In this document: one piece after another, positions 5,190-11,735 of the stretch
Position numbering within the stretch: position 1 is the stretch's first letter
Layout of the letters: each line of letters begins with the position of its first letter
Assembly: GCA_023245755.1 (NCBI GenBank)
Contig: JAHFJQ010000010.1
Span: 1 to 14,304 of the forward strand
Direction of reading: 5' to 3'
Origin: an archaeon
GTDB lineage: Archaea > Nanobdellota > Nanobdellia > SCGC-AAA011-G17 > GW2011-AR17
Length of the DNA: 14,304 bases
Translations under genes and position numbers: made by a program
Notes under the pieces: generated by a model
The model's input: only the letters and a program-made list of their open reading frames with translations
What the model was told of the DNA's origin: nothing
The model's database searches: none

Positions 5190-5614
5190 TTTCCACCTAA
5201 AAATTCAGTAACTCTTTCTAATTTGACATATTTAGTATTCGGAACCTTAGAAACATGTGAACCTGCTAAAGTTTCTAATTTCGTATCTTTATAGCGTACA
5301 GGCAACCCTTTATAAGCTTTTACCCGAGCAAATGCTTCAACGCCTCGAGAAATTTTATGAGGAAGCATCCTTTTCAAACTTCTTTTGAATAAATCTCGTG
5401 AACTTCTTCCAATAAAAGGTCCAAAGGAAGGTCCACCCATTCTACTAAATCGTTTGTATTTTGCAAGTACAACGTCCTTGTTCCCTGTAACGATTGCTTT
5501 TTCAATATTTACTACATCAACAGTGTATCCAAGGAGAGCTTTCTTTGCAACATAACTACAAAGTCTTCCTAAAATAATTCCATCAGCATTGATCACAATA
5601 TGTTGTTCTGTCAT
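5186..5614 (-). CDS. rpl13: Large-subunit ribosomal protein uL13 (L13)
   Basis: A 142-residue uL13, an early-assembling 50S protein. It begins with the family's INADGIILGRLCSYVAKKALLG (about 8-29), followed by VVNIEKAIVTGNK, where the NxE-x-x-x-x-TG pattern is conserved. GPSFGPFIGRSSRDLFKRSLKRMLPHK (about 61-87) matches the archaeal/eukaryotic P-F-x-R-x-P/S...-R-x-x-x-G-M-L-P signature, and KAYKGLPVRY is also typical. It overlaps both neighbours by 4 bp (ATGA at the rpl18e end and at the rps9 start). GGTGAGG upstream is a plausible ribosome-binding site. Length is normal for archaea. Confidence 0.95.
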   Translation of the reverse strand: MTEQHIVINADGIILGRLCSYVAKKALLGYTVDVVNIEKAIVTGNKDVVLAKYKRFSRMGGPSFGPFIGRSSRDLFKRSLKRMLPHKISRGVEAFARVKAYKGLPVRYKDTKLETLAGSHVSKVPNTKYVKLERVTEFLGGK

Positions 5615-5952
5615 TTTACTAACCTCACCTTCTTTCCAGCAGGATTCTTCTTAAGGAGTTCAGTAATACTTATTGCTTCTCCCTTTGCAGAGATTTTTGC
5701 TCGTGCTGCTTCAGAGAACTGAAAAGCTGCAACAGTCATTTTCTTAGACACATCACCAAGAGACAATACTTTTCCAGGAACAAGTGCAATTTCTCCATCT
5801 TGTACAACAGTATCTAATTTGGAAACATTCACAGCTACCATTCTTCTTGTAGAGCCTTCTAACTCTTCTGCTACTCTTTTCCATAGAGGAACTGTCTTTC
5901 CAGCTTTTTGAAGCTCGCTAATCAATGTCCGTGTTTGTAAATTTGTTTTCAT
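5611..5952 (-). CDS. rpl18e: Large-subunit ribosomal protein eL18 (L18e)
   Basis: A 113-residue eL18 (archaeal L18e), a 50S protein shared by archaea and eukaryotes and structurally akin to bacterial L15. Visible marks are TRTLISELQKAGKTVPLWKRVAEEL near the start, RRMVAVNVSKLD, and VLVPGKVLSLGDV-type residues (LVPGKVLSLGDVSKKMTVAAF, about 62-82). The ATG at 5952 is chosen because the in-frame extension upstream to 6000 only translates tRNA sequence. The ATG follows the tRNA-Leu 3' end by 15 nt, so tRNA 3' processing of a joint transcript would leave a very short leader with no evident Shine-Dalgarno. The order tRNA-Leu, L18e, L13, S9, rpoN is known from Haloarcula and appears ancestral. Confidence 0.93.
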   Translation of the reverse strand: MKTNLQTRTLISELQKAGKTVPLWKRVAEELEGSTRRMVAVNVSKLDTVVQDGEIALVPGKVLSLGDVSKKMTVAAFQFSEAARAKISAKGEAISITELLKKNPAGKKVRLVK

Positions 5953-5967
5953 TTTTTTCCAATATAA

Positions 5968-6053
5968 TGCGGAGGAAGGGATTTGAACCCTCGCACCCAC
6001 TAAGGGACTACCCCCTCAAGGTAGCGCATTTGACCAGGCTCTGCCACCTCCGC
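5968..6053 (-). tRNA. tRNA-Leu (anticodon GAG)
   Basis: An 86-nt class II tRNA. Acceptor strands GCGGAGG and CCTCCGC pair fully, with discriminator A. The D arm uses GCA/TGC. The anticodon stem CTACC/GGTAG closes the loop TTGAGGG, giving anticodon GAG, which reads CUU and CUC leucine codons. A long variable arm (CCC...GGG) and a T arm GAGGG-TTCAAAT-CCCTT complete it; a long variable arm with discriminator A is as expected for leucine. CCA is not encoded. It lies 10 bp after rpoD and 15 bp before rpl18e, inside the operon. An A/T tract in the last rpoD codons (6073-6080) could act as its own promoter, but co-transcription is simpler. No intron is seen. Confidence 0.95.
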
Positions 6054-6063
6054 GCAAGATCAT

Positions 6064-6846
6064 TTATTTCAGTTTTTTAATCTCTTCACTGAGAGCATCG
6101 ATCTGCTCGTGGAGAGCGTCAACGCAGCCATCTACCATTTGTCCTGGGCTTAATTGTCCCCAAGGCTCGATTGTAAGGATGAAATCGGTTGCACTTCCAG
6201 AGACTTCAACATCTCCCTTGGAAGCATCAACACAGGCCATACATAAAATACATGCCTCTTTATTTTTTACAGTTAATTTTTTACTATCAGCAGTAAAGAC
6301 CTTTGTAGGACACATCTCAGCAATTGCTTCTGGATTTTTTACTGCACCAACTTTAATTTGTGGATATCCTTGATAATATAATAAGCCAGGGCTAAATTTA
6401 ATATGTTCTTTTCCTGTAGACAAAACTGCATGTGCAATCAGTTTTACTTTTTGATTTTCCAAGAGCTTAACCAAAGGGGTTTTTCCATACACAGGAATAA
6501 CTGCAGGATCTTTTGATTTAAGTTGTTCTGCATAGACAATACCTGGACCTTCAGCTTCTAAAGTCAGATCAAGAGTACAACGAGCACAACCTGCTCCTTT
6601 ACACTTACACTTTGCTTTTTCAAAATAAGACTCAACATCTGTTTTCAAAACAACAAGTCCTAATCTATGAGCAAGCATTTCATCATATAATGCAGAAGAG
6701 TTTTCTATAAATTCAACAGTATCAATAGCCATTGCAGGAAGCTGGGTAAGAACAGTTCTTCTATACGTATTCATTTCTGCAGGAGTAGTTCCTTTAACAA
6801 CTACCCGAACTTGAGTTTTATCTTGAGAGAGTAATTTCACTTCCAT
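6064..6846 (-). CDS. rpoD: DNA-directed RNA polymerase subunit D (Rpo3) with Fe-S domain
   Basis: A 260-residue Rpo3, orthologue of eukaryotic Rpb3/AC40 and bacterial alpha, which dimerises with Rpo11 to nucleate polymerase assembly. N-terminal alpha-like segments include NTYRRTVLTQLPAMAIDTVEF and LAHRLGLVVL. Cys at about 80, 82, 87 and 90 (KCKCKGAGCARC) form a zinc-binding loop. A ferredoxin-like insert follows: Cys179 in MCPTKVF, then Cys199, 202 and 205 in ACILCMACVD, the four ligands for one [4Fe-4S] cluster as known in Sulfolobus Rpo3; the second cluster's ligands are missing. The C-terminal dimerisation part ends in a helix. The ATG at 6846, one base after the rps11 stop, is preferred over one at 6873 inside rps11, because the family begins at about that point and a purine-rich GGGAG precedes it. 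Confidence 0.93.
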   Translation of the reverse strand: MEVKLLSQDKTQVRVVVKGTTPAEMNTYRRTVLTQLPAMAIDTVEFIENSSALYDEMLAHRLGLVVLKTDVESYFEKAKCKCKGAGCARCTLDLTLEAEGPGIVYAEQLKSKDPAVIPVYGKTPLVKLLENQKVKLIAHAVLSTGKEHIKFSPGLLYYQGYPQIKVGAVKNPEAIAEMCPTKVFTADSKKLTVKNKEACILCMACVDASKGDVEVSGSATDFILTIEPWGQLSPGQMVDGCVDALHEQIDALSEEIKKLK

Positions 6847-6847
6847 C

Positions 6848-7270
6848 TTAAACTCTTCTCCCTCTCTTTCCACCTTTCTTTCTACATTTATCGTGAGGAA
6901 CCGTAGTTACATCTTCAATGTTTCCAATACGCAATCCCATACGGGATAATGCTCGGATAGCAGCCTGACTTCCAGGACCAGTATTACTTGGTCCATTATG
7001 GCCTCCAGGTGCTCGAACACGAATATGCAATGCATTTACACCTTTATCCTTTGCTCCTTCTGCTGCAATTTTTGCTGCTGCCATTGCTGCAGTAGGAGAG
7101 GACTCCATACGGTGTGCTTTCACAACCATACCACCAGAAGCCTTAGACAAAGTCTCTGCTCCGGAGATATCAGTAATATGAATAATAGTATTGTTATAAG
7201 AGGAATAAATATGTGCAACTCCCCATTTCAATCTTTCCTGTTGCATTCCTGGTTTAGGTGGGAGACTCAT
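6848..7270 (-). CDS. rps11: Small-subunit ribosomal protein uS11 (S11)
   Basis: A 140-residue uS11 of the 30S platform, which contacts the 16S rRNA 3' region near the mRNA exit. Conserved segments are [22 protein letters not shown] (about 16-37), [22 protein letters not shown], and [26 protein letters not shown] (about 83-108). The end [17 protein letters not shown] matches the usual D-x-T-R-K-K-G-G-R-R-G-R-R-V tail, with HDKC in place of the more common TDST-like residues. It overlaps rps4 by 4 bp (ATGA) and is followed one base later by rpoD, the standard archaeal order S13-S4-S11-rpoD. Confidence 0.96.
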   Translation of the reverse strand: MSLPPKPGMQQERLKWGVAHIYSSYNNTIIHITDISGAETLSKASGGMVVKAHRMESSPTAAMAAAKIAAEGAKDKGVNALHIRVRAPGGHNGPSNTGPGSQAAIRALSRMGLRIGNIEDVTTVPHDKCRKKGGKRGRRV

Positions 7271-7875
7271 GCTTTCACTCCTTCGTCTTCAACGAGAATT
7301 TCTTCAGCAACATCTTCTGTTGTTTTTCTTTTCATTTTTTCTTCAACTTTAGGAGCTTTTTCCTTAATCACTCTTTCAGGATGATCCGGGTCAGCAAGTG
7401 CAGATTTAGGATCAAAAGTGATCAATGCCTCTTGTCCAGCTGGTACAAGATAAGAAGGAACATTCATTTTTTGTCCATGAATAAAAACATGTCCATGAAC
7501 AATAAATTGTCGTGCTTGTAATGCAGAATGTGCAAAACCTTTTCTATAAAGCAAGGTTTGTAATCGTCTTTCAAAAATATCTTTAGGTTGAAGACTAAGA
7601 ACATCATCAACAGTTCCATCAGCACCAATAAGACTTAAACGTTGCAACTTTGCTAAGAACAATTTTCTTTCAAGTTCAGCTTGTGATCCCTGTCGAGCAA
7701 TCAAAGCTTTTGCTTGTTGTTTAAAATGACCTAATTTAGAAGTCATCTTCCATAAGTCTTTTTTATTTCGTAATCCATACTCTTCTGTGAGGACTTTTTC
7801 CTCTTCAATTCGAGTACGTCTCCATGGATGGAGCGGACCACTAAATTTTTTTCGATGTTTTCTTGGATCTCCCAT
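7267..7875 (-). CDS. rps4: Small-subunit ribosomal protein uS4 (S4)
   Basis: A 202-residue uS4 that nucleates the 5' domain of 16S rRNA. The archaeal-type N-terminus [18 protein letters not shown] has no zinc-binding cysteines. [30 protein letters not shown] follows. The S4 RNA-binding domain spans about 103-150 and contains [30 protein letters not shown] and a [11 protein letters not shown] strand. The C-terminal tail (about 165-202) is acidic and Lys-rich, probably disordered and typical of archaeal uS4. It starts 2 bp after the rps13 stop and ends in a 4-bp overlap with rps11. Confidence 0.95.
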   Translation of the reverse strand: MGDPRKHRKKFSGPLHPWRRTRIEEEKVLTEEYGLRNKKDLWKMTSKLGHFKQQAKALIARQGSQAELERKLFLAKLQRLSLIGADGTVDDVLSLQPKDIFERRLQTLLYRKGFAHSALQARQFIVHGHVFIHGQKMNVPSYLVPAGQEALITFDPKSALADPDHPERVIKEKAPKVEEKMKRKTTEDVAEEILVEDEGVKA

Positions 7876-7877
7876 AT

Positions 7878-8354
7878 TTATTTTTTACCTGGCGTAGCCT
7901 TCGTTTTTGAAACGCCTACAGCTCTACCTACCTTACGGAAGTGAGCTTTAGTACGTTGCCCCCTTGTTGGGAGGCCGGCCGCATGCCGCATACCCCTGTA
8001 TGCTCTAACTTTTTGCAAGCGTTTTATATCAAAATCATTTTTGAATCGTAAATCTGTAGTCAGAAGATGCATATCTTCTCCAGTATCATAATCATGTTGC
8101 CTATTCAAAAGCCAAGAGTCTATTTCTTTAATAGATTTTAACCGTGCTTCTATCTCTCTGATTTCCGGCTCTGCAAGCTGACTAATAACCTTTGTTTCAT
8201 CAATATTATATCTTGCACAGAAAGCATGAGCAAAATTAACACCTATTCCTTTAATCTTAGTCAGAGCATGACCTGTATGGTACTGCCCAGGAATATCCGT
8301 GTTAAGTATTCTTACTAATTGTTTTACATTAGCTTTATGTTGTTCTCTTTCCAT
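7878..8354 (-). CDS. rps13: Small-subunit ribosomal protein uS13 (S13)
   Basis: First gene of the long minus-strand operon; a 158-residue uS13 of the 30S head, which contacts 5S rRNA/uL5 across the subunit bridge and the P-site tRNA. Family marks are VRILNTDIPGQYHTGHALTKIKGIGVNFA (about 14-42, a helix-two-turns-helix with GIG), a middle part with DYDTGEDMHL, typical of archaeal and eukaryotic S13, and the C-terminal RAYRGMRHAAGLPTRGQRTK (about 117-136). The basic tail ends TPGKK. A TTTTTAAA box about 30 bp upstream predicts a leader of only a few nucleotides, with no Shine-Dalgarno needed. Confidence 0.96.
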   Translation of the reverse strand: MEREQHKANVKQLVRILNTDIPGQYHTGHALTKIKGIGVNFAHAFCARYNIDETKVISQLAEPEIREIEARLKSIKEIDSWLLNRQHDYDTGEDMHLLTTDLRFKNDFDIKRLQKVRAYRGMRHAAGLPTRGQRTKAHFRKVGRAVGVSKTKATPGKK

Positions 8355-8380
8355 GAGTATCTCTGATTAAAAATTCTCTC

Positions 8381-8388
8381 TTTAAAAA
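8381..8388 (-). promoter_or_regulatory. TATA box (TTTTTAAA) for the rps13-rpoN operon
   Basis: On the minus strand TTTTTAAA centres at 8384.5, about 30 bp from the rps13 ATG. Transcription should begin near 8358-8360, leaving a leader of about 4-6 nt. This is the only strong candidate promoter for the eight-protein operon. The rest of the 8355-8494 gap shows only this and the divergent promoter. Confidence 0.5.
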
Positions 8389-8464
8389 GCTTTTGTTATC
8401 CCTCAGAAAAGAGAGACTCTTTGACTTCTGCAACGAAAGATTTGAGAAAAGATGCAACCAGGAG

Positions 8465-8472
8465 TATATAAA
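8465..8472 (+). promoter_or_regulatory. Strong TATA box (TATATAAA), leaderless promoter
   Basis: TATATAAA is close to the archaeal consensus and is preceded by purine-rich sequence suited to the TFB recognition element. Its centre (8468.5) is 26.5 bp from the ATG at 8495, predicting a leaderless mRNA for the orphan gene. Confidence 0.65.
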
Positions 8473-8494
8473 GGGTCGTTTTTGAAAAAAAGAT

Positions 8495-9049
8495 ATGATA
8501 GGTACAACCCCCTGGAAAAGACTGCAATCTCTTATCGCTAGCCAAGGCTTTGAGCTCATTCACGAACACAGCATGTACAATCCAGAAGAGCAAAGAAAAG
8601 CAGATGTGTATAGACTGTTTCTCAGAAGACAAGACGCCTTAGTCATCACAGCAGATAGTTTTGGGACTTCTTCTAACTCAGCAAGATTACATTTTGAAAT
8701 CGCATTTCCAAAAGAAGGAGAGGAGGATAGGTGGAGAGAATTCGGAGAAATTATAGATAAATCCTGTGGAAGTAATCCTATTGGAGAAAGAAAAGCTATA
8801 CAAATTGATATTCTCAAGCACCCACTAGAGGTCTATCTTCAATTTCATGAACAAAGAAATTTTCCATTTTTAAGCCCATGGGTAGATATGAGCGCTCACA
8901 GCTTAGAAATGGCTGATAGAAGTCTTCTCAATTTAATCACGAGATACAATCCTAAAAACTGGTGTGAAATTCAATGGGCTATGGAAGAAAGATTAAGATC
9001 ATCTCTTCCTTCTGATGTAAAAGAGCTCCTAGGCTATAAAAGAAAATAA
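8495..9049 (+). CDS. Unrecognised 184-aa soluble protein
   Basis: I do not recognise this family. It has no signal peptide, membrane helix or metal-binding Cys cluster. The N-terminal half looks alpha/beta: PWKRLQSLIASQGFEL as a helix, then YRLFLRR, DALVITADSF and SARLHFEIAF as candidate strands (about 39-70). A charged linker, EGEEDRWREFGEIIDK, and a more helical second half follow, with HSLEMADRSLLNLI and WCEIQWAMEERLRSSL. The LVITADSFG and NSARLHFEIAF pattern resembles a small beta-sheet domain that might bind a ligand, but that is guesswork. The gene stands alone on the plus strand between two minus-strand ribosomal operons, has a near-consensus leaderless promoter and stops 2 bp short of the convergent DUF655 gene. 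Codon and base use look like its neighbours', so there is no sign of recent transfer. Confidence 0.75.
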   Translation: MIGTTPWKRLQSLIASQGFELIHEHSMYNPEEQRKADVYRLFLRRQDALVITADSFGTSSNSARLHFEIAFPKEGEEDRWREFGEIIDKSCGSNPIGERKAIQIDILKHPLEVYLQFHEQRNFPFLSPWVDMSAHSLEMADRSLLNLITRYNPKNWCEIQWAMEERLRSSLPSDVKELLGYKRK

Positions 9050-9051
9050 CT

Positions 9052-9609
9052 CTATCGTACAAAAATTTTGTATTTATCTTCATTATTAATTTCCATAAGA
9101 ACCCTTTTAATCACAGATTTTAAAGGATCAGGAATAAGACTGACTCGACTTTTAATCTCTTCAAAACTTTCAAAGGGTTTTTCATCTCGAGCTTCCAAAA
9201 TTTCCCACATATGTTTCTTACCAATTCCAGGAAGGAGCTCTATTTGATGCATCCGTGTACTAATAGGCCCAGCTTTATTAAAGAAATCAATATACCTTTG
9301 AGGATTCTCTACAACTAATTTTTTTACAATTATTTCAAGCTCTCCTTGAGCAGTTTGCGTGAGTTTCTCAGGCCCAATTCTTCCTACAACATGATGAACC
9401 TTATCTCTTTTTCCTTCACCAATATACAGTTCTTCAGTCGATTGAAGCTGAACTCCAGGTTTAGGAATAATCTCTAGAAGGGTAAATGTATTCTTACTGA
9501 TAACTTGGGCAATAGGTCCTTTTCTAAAAGAATTTCGAGAATCAAACGGATATCCATTTGGGAGAAAGTCTAATACTACTACAAATTCTTCCTTGGATCC
9601 AGTTGTCAT
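9052..9609 (-). CDS. DUF655 family protein (COG1491), OB-fold plus helix-hairpin-helix
   Basis: A 185-residue archaeal protein of the DUF655 family, predicted to bind nucleic acid. The N-terminus EEFVVVLDFLPNGYPFDSR is the family signature, and a small beta-barrel region runs to about residue 80 (IAQVISKNTFTLLEIIPKPG, ELYIGEGKRDKVHHVVGRI). A helix-hairpin-helix motif, IELLPGIGKKHMWEILEAR (about 123-141), follows, then FESFEEIKSRV and PDPLKSVIKRVL. The gene follows rpoF by 8 bp in the conserved archaeal order rpl21e-rpoF-DUF655, implying a role in transcription, rRNA or tRNA metabolism, though none is established. In many archaea ksgA comes next; here it is elsewhere and an opposing orphan gene occupies the spot. 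Confidence 0.9.
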   Translation of the reverse strand: MTTGSKEEFVVVLDFLPNGYPFDSRNSFRKGPIAQVISKNTFTLLEIIPKPGVQLQSTEELYIGEGKRDKVHHVVGRIGPEKLTQTAQGELEIIVKKLVVENPQRYIDFFNKAGPISTRMHQIELLPGIGKKHMWEILEARDEKPFESFEEIKSRVSLIPDPLKSVIKRVLMEINNEDKYKIFVR

Positions 9610-9617
9610 GTTGAGTT

Positions 9618-9953
9618 TTATTGTGGGATAACATCTAATATCTTCTTTAAATCTTCGTCTTTGATAGTTAAAGTGTCTGTAGCCAAGAGCAAACGAAGGC
9701 TGTCTAAATCCTTGGGCATCACATCAATAACCTTAACAATATGTCTGTCTTTTAATCGAGGGATGTTTAAAGCAGTAATCTTTTTGACAAGCTCATGTGC
9801 TTCTTTTTCCTCATAGAGAGTAAAAGATTCTAAATACGTATTGGTTTTTTCTCCTCTATAAGAGAGAGGCGCTTCTACTTGTAATGCTTTCAAAGCTTTT
9901 CTCACATCTACAGTAGAGAGAGGACTTTCTTCAATAACTTGAAACTCACTCAT
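9618..9953 (-). CDS. rpoF: DNA-directed RNA polymerase subunit F (Rpo4/Rpb4)
   Basis: A 111-residue Rpo4, which with Rpo7 forms the RNA polymerase stalk that binds nascent RNA and supports initiation and termination. The sequence is poorly conserved in this family, but the features fit: N-terminal SEFQVIEESPLSTVDVRKAL, a Y-x-E-S-F-T-L-Y stretch, then two C-terminal HRDC-like helices with DRHIVKVIDVMPKDLDSLRLLLA (about 69-91) and a short DEDLKKILDVI. Length is typical. Its ATG overlaps the rpl21e stop by 4 bp. The partner Rpo7 is not in this window. Confidence 0.9.
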   Translation of the reverse strand: MSEFQVIEESPLSTVDVRKALKALQVEAPLSYRGEKTNTYLESFTLYEEKEAHELVKKITALNIPRLKDRHIVKVIDVMPKDLDSLRLLLATDTLTIKDEDLKKILDVIPQ

Positions 9954-10246
9954 TGTTGTACCTTCCGTAAATGAACAGGATGAACAATAAAAAGTTTCTC
10001 CATCTTACCATCAATGATTCTTACTTTGTAACAATCTCCTTGCATACCCAGGATAACACCAACATCACCTTGAAATCGAGGATGGTAAATACCCATATGC
10101 AAAGATGGTTCCATAACCAATGCTACTTTGTCATTTACTTTAAAGCCTTGTAAATAATTTCGTATGCTAATTTTTCCTTTCATACGAACATTCTTTTTCA
10201 GTTTAGATCGTGTTTTTCTTCGTAATCCACCGGTTCTTTGTACCAT
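9950..10246 (-). CDS. rpl21e: Large-subunit ribosomal protein eL21 (L21e)
   Basis: A 98-residue eL21 of the 50S subunit, found in archaea and eukaryotes. The family pattern is clear: a basic start with GGLRRKTRSKLKKNVRMKGK, then IRNYLQGFKVNDKVALVMEPSLHMGIYHPRFQGDVGVILGMQGDCYKVRI, whose M-P-H-x-R-F-Q-G-x-x-G-x-V core is recognisable, and a final strand LFIVHPVHLRKV. The ATG at 10246 is chosen because AGGAGT (10263-10258) lies 11 nt before it; a TTG three codons upstream is too close to that site. It is first in the rpl21e-rpoF-DUF655 operon and has a TATA box at 10286-10293. Confidence 0.94.
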   Translation of the reverse strand: MVQRTGGLRRKTRSKLKKNVRMKGKISIRNYLQGFKVNDKVALVMEPSLHMGIYHPRFQGDVGVILGMQGDCYKVRIIDGKMEKLFIVHPVHLRKVQQ

Positions 10247-10257
10247 AAATATCAATA

Positions 10258-10263
10258 ACTCCT
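10258..10263 (-). promoter_or_regulatory. Shine-Dalgarno AGGAGT for rpl21e
   Basis: Read on the minus strand, AGGAGT lies 11 nt before the ATG at 10246 and directly after the predicted transcription start near 10264. This makes rpl21e an exception here: a first gene with a short leader and ribosome-binding site instead of a leaderless start. Confidence 0.45.
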
Positions 10264-10285
10264 AGAAAAAGAGAATAATTTACCC

Positions 10286-10293
10286 TATATAAA
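10286..10293 (-). promoter_or_regulatory. TATA box (TTTATATA) for the rpl21e operon
   Basis: On the minus strand TTTATATA centres at 10289.5, predicting transcription from about 10264, which leaves a leader of roughly 18 nt before the rpl21e ATG. A short hairpin sequence lies just upstream, between this box and the sppA stop codon. Confidence 0.5.
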
Positions 10294-10294
10294 G

Positions 10295-10312
10295 CTTTGT
10301 GTAGTAACAAAG
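10295..10312. terminator. Small perfect hairpin between sppA and rpl21e
   Basis: CTTTGT (10295-10300) and ACAAAG (10307-10312) form a perfect 6-bp inverted repeat around a 6-base loop, 10 bp beyond the sppA stop. It could mark the 3' end of the RDD-sppA transcript or an upstream element of the rpl21e promoter. There is no T run directly after it, so terminator function is uncertain. Confidence 0.3.
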
Positions 10313-10322
10313 AAAAGCGATT

Positions 10323-11234
10323 TTAGACGCTAATCTGGAATTCAGGAGTTTCAGTCGTAAAAAGAACCTTTCCTATACCCACCCCTATATAATAAGAGCT
10401 ATAAGAGAGATATTGCTGAAAAAAAGTGCCAAAGAACCCAGGCTCATCCTTATACTCAGAAACAGAGCCATCAGAAACACCCGCAAGCTCTTTTGTAAGA
10501 TCAATGGCATAATCTTTATCGCCTATATAATCTACAAGCCCTAATGCAACGGAATCCTGGCCTAAGTAGAAAAGGCCATCAGCAAGAGAACTAACTTCTT
10601 CCACATCCATATGTCTTCCAGCAGCAACATCAGCAACGAAATACTCATGTATACCTTGTAAGCGTTCCATGATCAAAGCTTCTTCTTCAGGAGTCATCTC
10701 TCGATAAGGAGTAGAAATATCCTTGTACTTTCCAGTAACAAGACGTTGGTAACTCACATTATAGTCTTCAAGCAGTCCACCATATTCCAAATAGGAACCA
10801 AGAACCCCTATGCTCCCCACAATAGAAAGTTGATCAGCAACAATATAATCTGCTTGCGAAGCAACCCAATATGCACCAGAAGTTCCAGATTCTGTAATAA
10901 CAGCAACAACGGGCTTATCAACTTTTTTTAATTCATCAACAACAACTTTTGAACCCATAACCGTCCCACCAGGAGAATTAATTTCTAAAACAATTCCTTT
11001 TACAGACTCATCTTCATTTGCTTGTTTAATTTTTTCCACAATTGCTCTACCAGATGTTGAAGACGAAAGTAAAGAACTTCCTCCATCAAGGGTAATCATT
11101 CCTTGAACAGGAATAACTGCTATTTGATCACCAGAACTACTTACCCCTGCATCTGTAAAAAAAAATAATCCAATAAGATAACTTACACCCCACAAAAGCA
11201 TACAAAAGAGAAAAAGACGAAAAAGTTTACTCAT
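10323..11234 (-). CDS. sppA: Signal peptide peptidase SppA (S49 family)
   Basis: A 303-residue membrane-anchored serine protease of the S49 family, expected to cut leftover signal peptides in the membrane. Residues about 5-26 form one N-terminal membrane anchor; the rest should face outside. The ClpP-like core has IPVQGMI, GIVLEINSPGG (about 80-90, backbone oxyanion region), and ESGTSGAYWVAS (115-126) with nucleophile Ser119. LSIVGSIGVLG (136-146) and RLVTGKYKDI (164-173) follow; Lys171 is the likely general base of the Ser-Lys dyad. REMTPEEE matches the family. Length is that of the short SppA type found in archaea and Gram-positives, with a single S49 domain. It overlaps the RDD gene by 8 bp, so the two are probably one transcript. 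Confidence 0.93.
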   Translation of the reverse strand: MSKLFRLFLFCMLLWGVSYLIGLFFFTDAGVSSSGDQIAVIPVQGMITLDGGSSLLSSSTSGRAIVEKIKQANEDESVKGIVLEINSPGGTVMGSKVVVDELKKVDKPVVAVITESGTSGAYWVASQADYIVADQLSIVGSIGVLGSYLEYGGLLEDYNVSYQRLVTGKYKDISTPYREMTPEEEALIMERLQGIHEYFVADVAAGRHMDVEEVSSLADGLFYLGQDSVALGLVDYIGDKDYAIDLTKELAGVSDGSVSEYKDEPGFFGTFFQQYLSYSSYYIGVGIGKVLFTTETPEFQISV

Positions 11235-11682
11235 GTTCTACCTCTGCAACGACCTGTGAGTCACTGAGTACTTCAAAAAAACGTCTATTATTCTTTTTAA
11301 GAAGCATATACAAAGTATCAAAAAATAATAACACAAAGGAAATTTTAGGGATATTTCGAATCAATGTTTGAAGATAACTTAAAGGTTTCTTTTTTGTTCC
11401 TTCAACAGAAATACCAAAAATCATTTTTCCTAAAGTCTGACCAAGCCAGCATTCTAAAACACTCCAATAGAGGAGGACAAAGAATGCAATAATAAGAGTG
11501 AGAAGAATATAATGAGAATCAAAAAGAGCAGAAAATGATTCTGATAAAGAACTTCCACTAAACCCATCTTCAAAAGGATGTACTAAAGGGGCAAGAATCA
11601 AAAAGCTCAAAAAAGCACTATCAAAAATATATGCAAAAAAACGTCTCCAGAATGTAGCCAACACTGGCTGTCCCTTCACCAT
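11227..11682 (-). CDS. RDD family membrane protein
   Basis: A 151-residue integral membrane protein with the RDD family layout: FWRRFFAYIFDSAFLSF (11-27), with conserved Arg13/14 and Asp21 in the first helix, a second helix at about 57-77, then GQTLGKMIFGI (81-91), the family's G-x-T-x-G-K-x-x-x-G-I motif, and LIRNIPKI before a third helix. It ends with NNRRFFEVLSDSQVV, close to the usual D-x-x-x-x-T-x-V-V tail. The biochemical role of RDD proteins is mostly unsettled; some have been linked to ion transport. Its 8-bp overlap with sppA suggests a shared membrane-protein task. The start lies about 28 bp from a palindromic TATA box shared with elp3, so it too is probably leaderless. Confidence 0.88.
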   Translation of the reverse strand: MVKGQPVLATFWRRFFAYIFDSAFLSFLILAPLVHPFEDGFSGSSLSESFSALFDSHYILLTLIIAFFVLLYWSVLECWLGQTLGKMIFGISVEGTKKKPLSYLQTLIRNIPKISFVLLFFDTLYMLLKKNNRRFFEVLSDSQVVAEVEHE

Positions 11683-11706
11683 AAAGGCACCTAGAGAGAG
11701 GAAGGT

Positions 11707-11714
11707 ATTTAAAT
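11707..11714. promoter_or_regulatory. Palindromic TATA box (ATTTAAAT) shared by RDD-sppA and elp3
   Basis: ATTTAAAT is its own reverse complement and sits alone in a 53-bp divergent gap. Its centre (11710.5) is 25.5 bp from the elp3 ATG at 11736 and 28.5 bp from the RDD ATG at 11682. Each side is purine-rich when read toward the box (GAGAGGAAGGT on one strand, GTAGGGAAAG on the other), as expected for two opposed TFB recognition elements. Both genes would be leaderless or nearly so. Confidence 0.6.
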
Positions 11715-11735
11715 CTTTCCCTACTCCCGCACAAC

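Noticed and set aside
5953..6000. 16-residue N-terminal extension of L18e
   Set aside because: It is translation of the tRNA-Leu 3' half; the family starts at the Met encoded at 5952.
6073..6080. A/T tract about 24 bp upstream of the tRNA as a dedicated leaderless tRNA promoter
   Set aside because: It lies within the last rpoD codons, which are Lys/Leu-rich and so A/T-rich anyway, and an RNase P protein gene is present, so a leaderless tRNA is not needed. Not excluded, but unsupported.
6847..6873. Longer rpoD start inside rps11
   Set aside because: The added residues are not part of the Rpo3 family and a well-placed ATG follows the rps11 stop by one base.
6998..7521. Plus-strand frames opposite rps11 and rps4, Cys/Phe-rich
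   Set aside because: Composition is what antisense of these ribosomal genes gives; no start signals and no protein family character.
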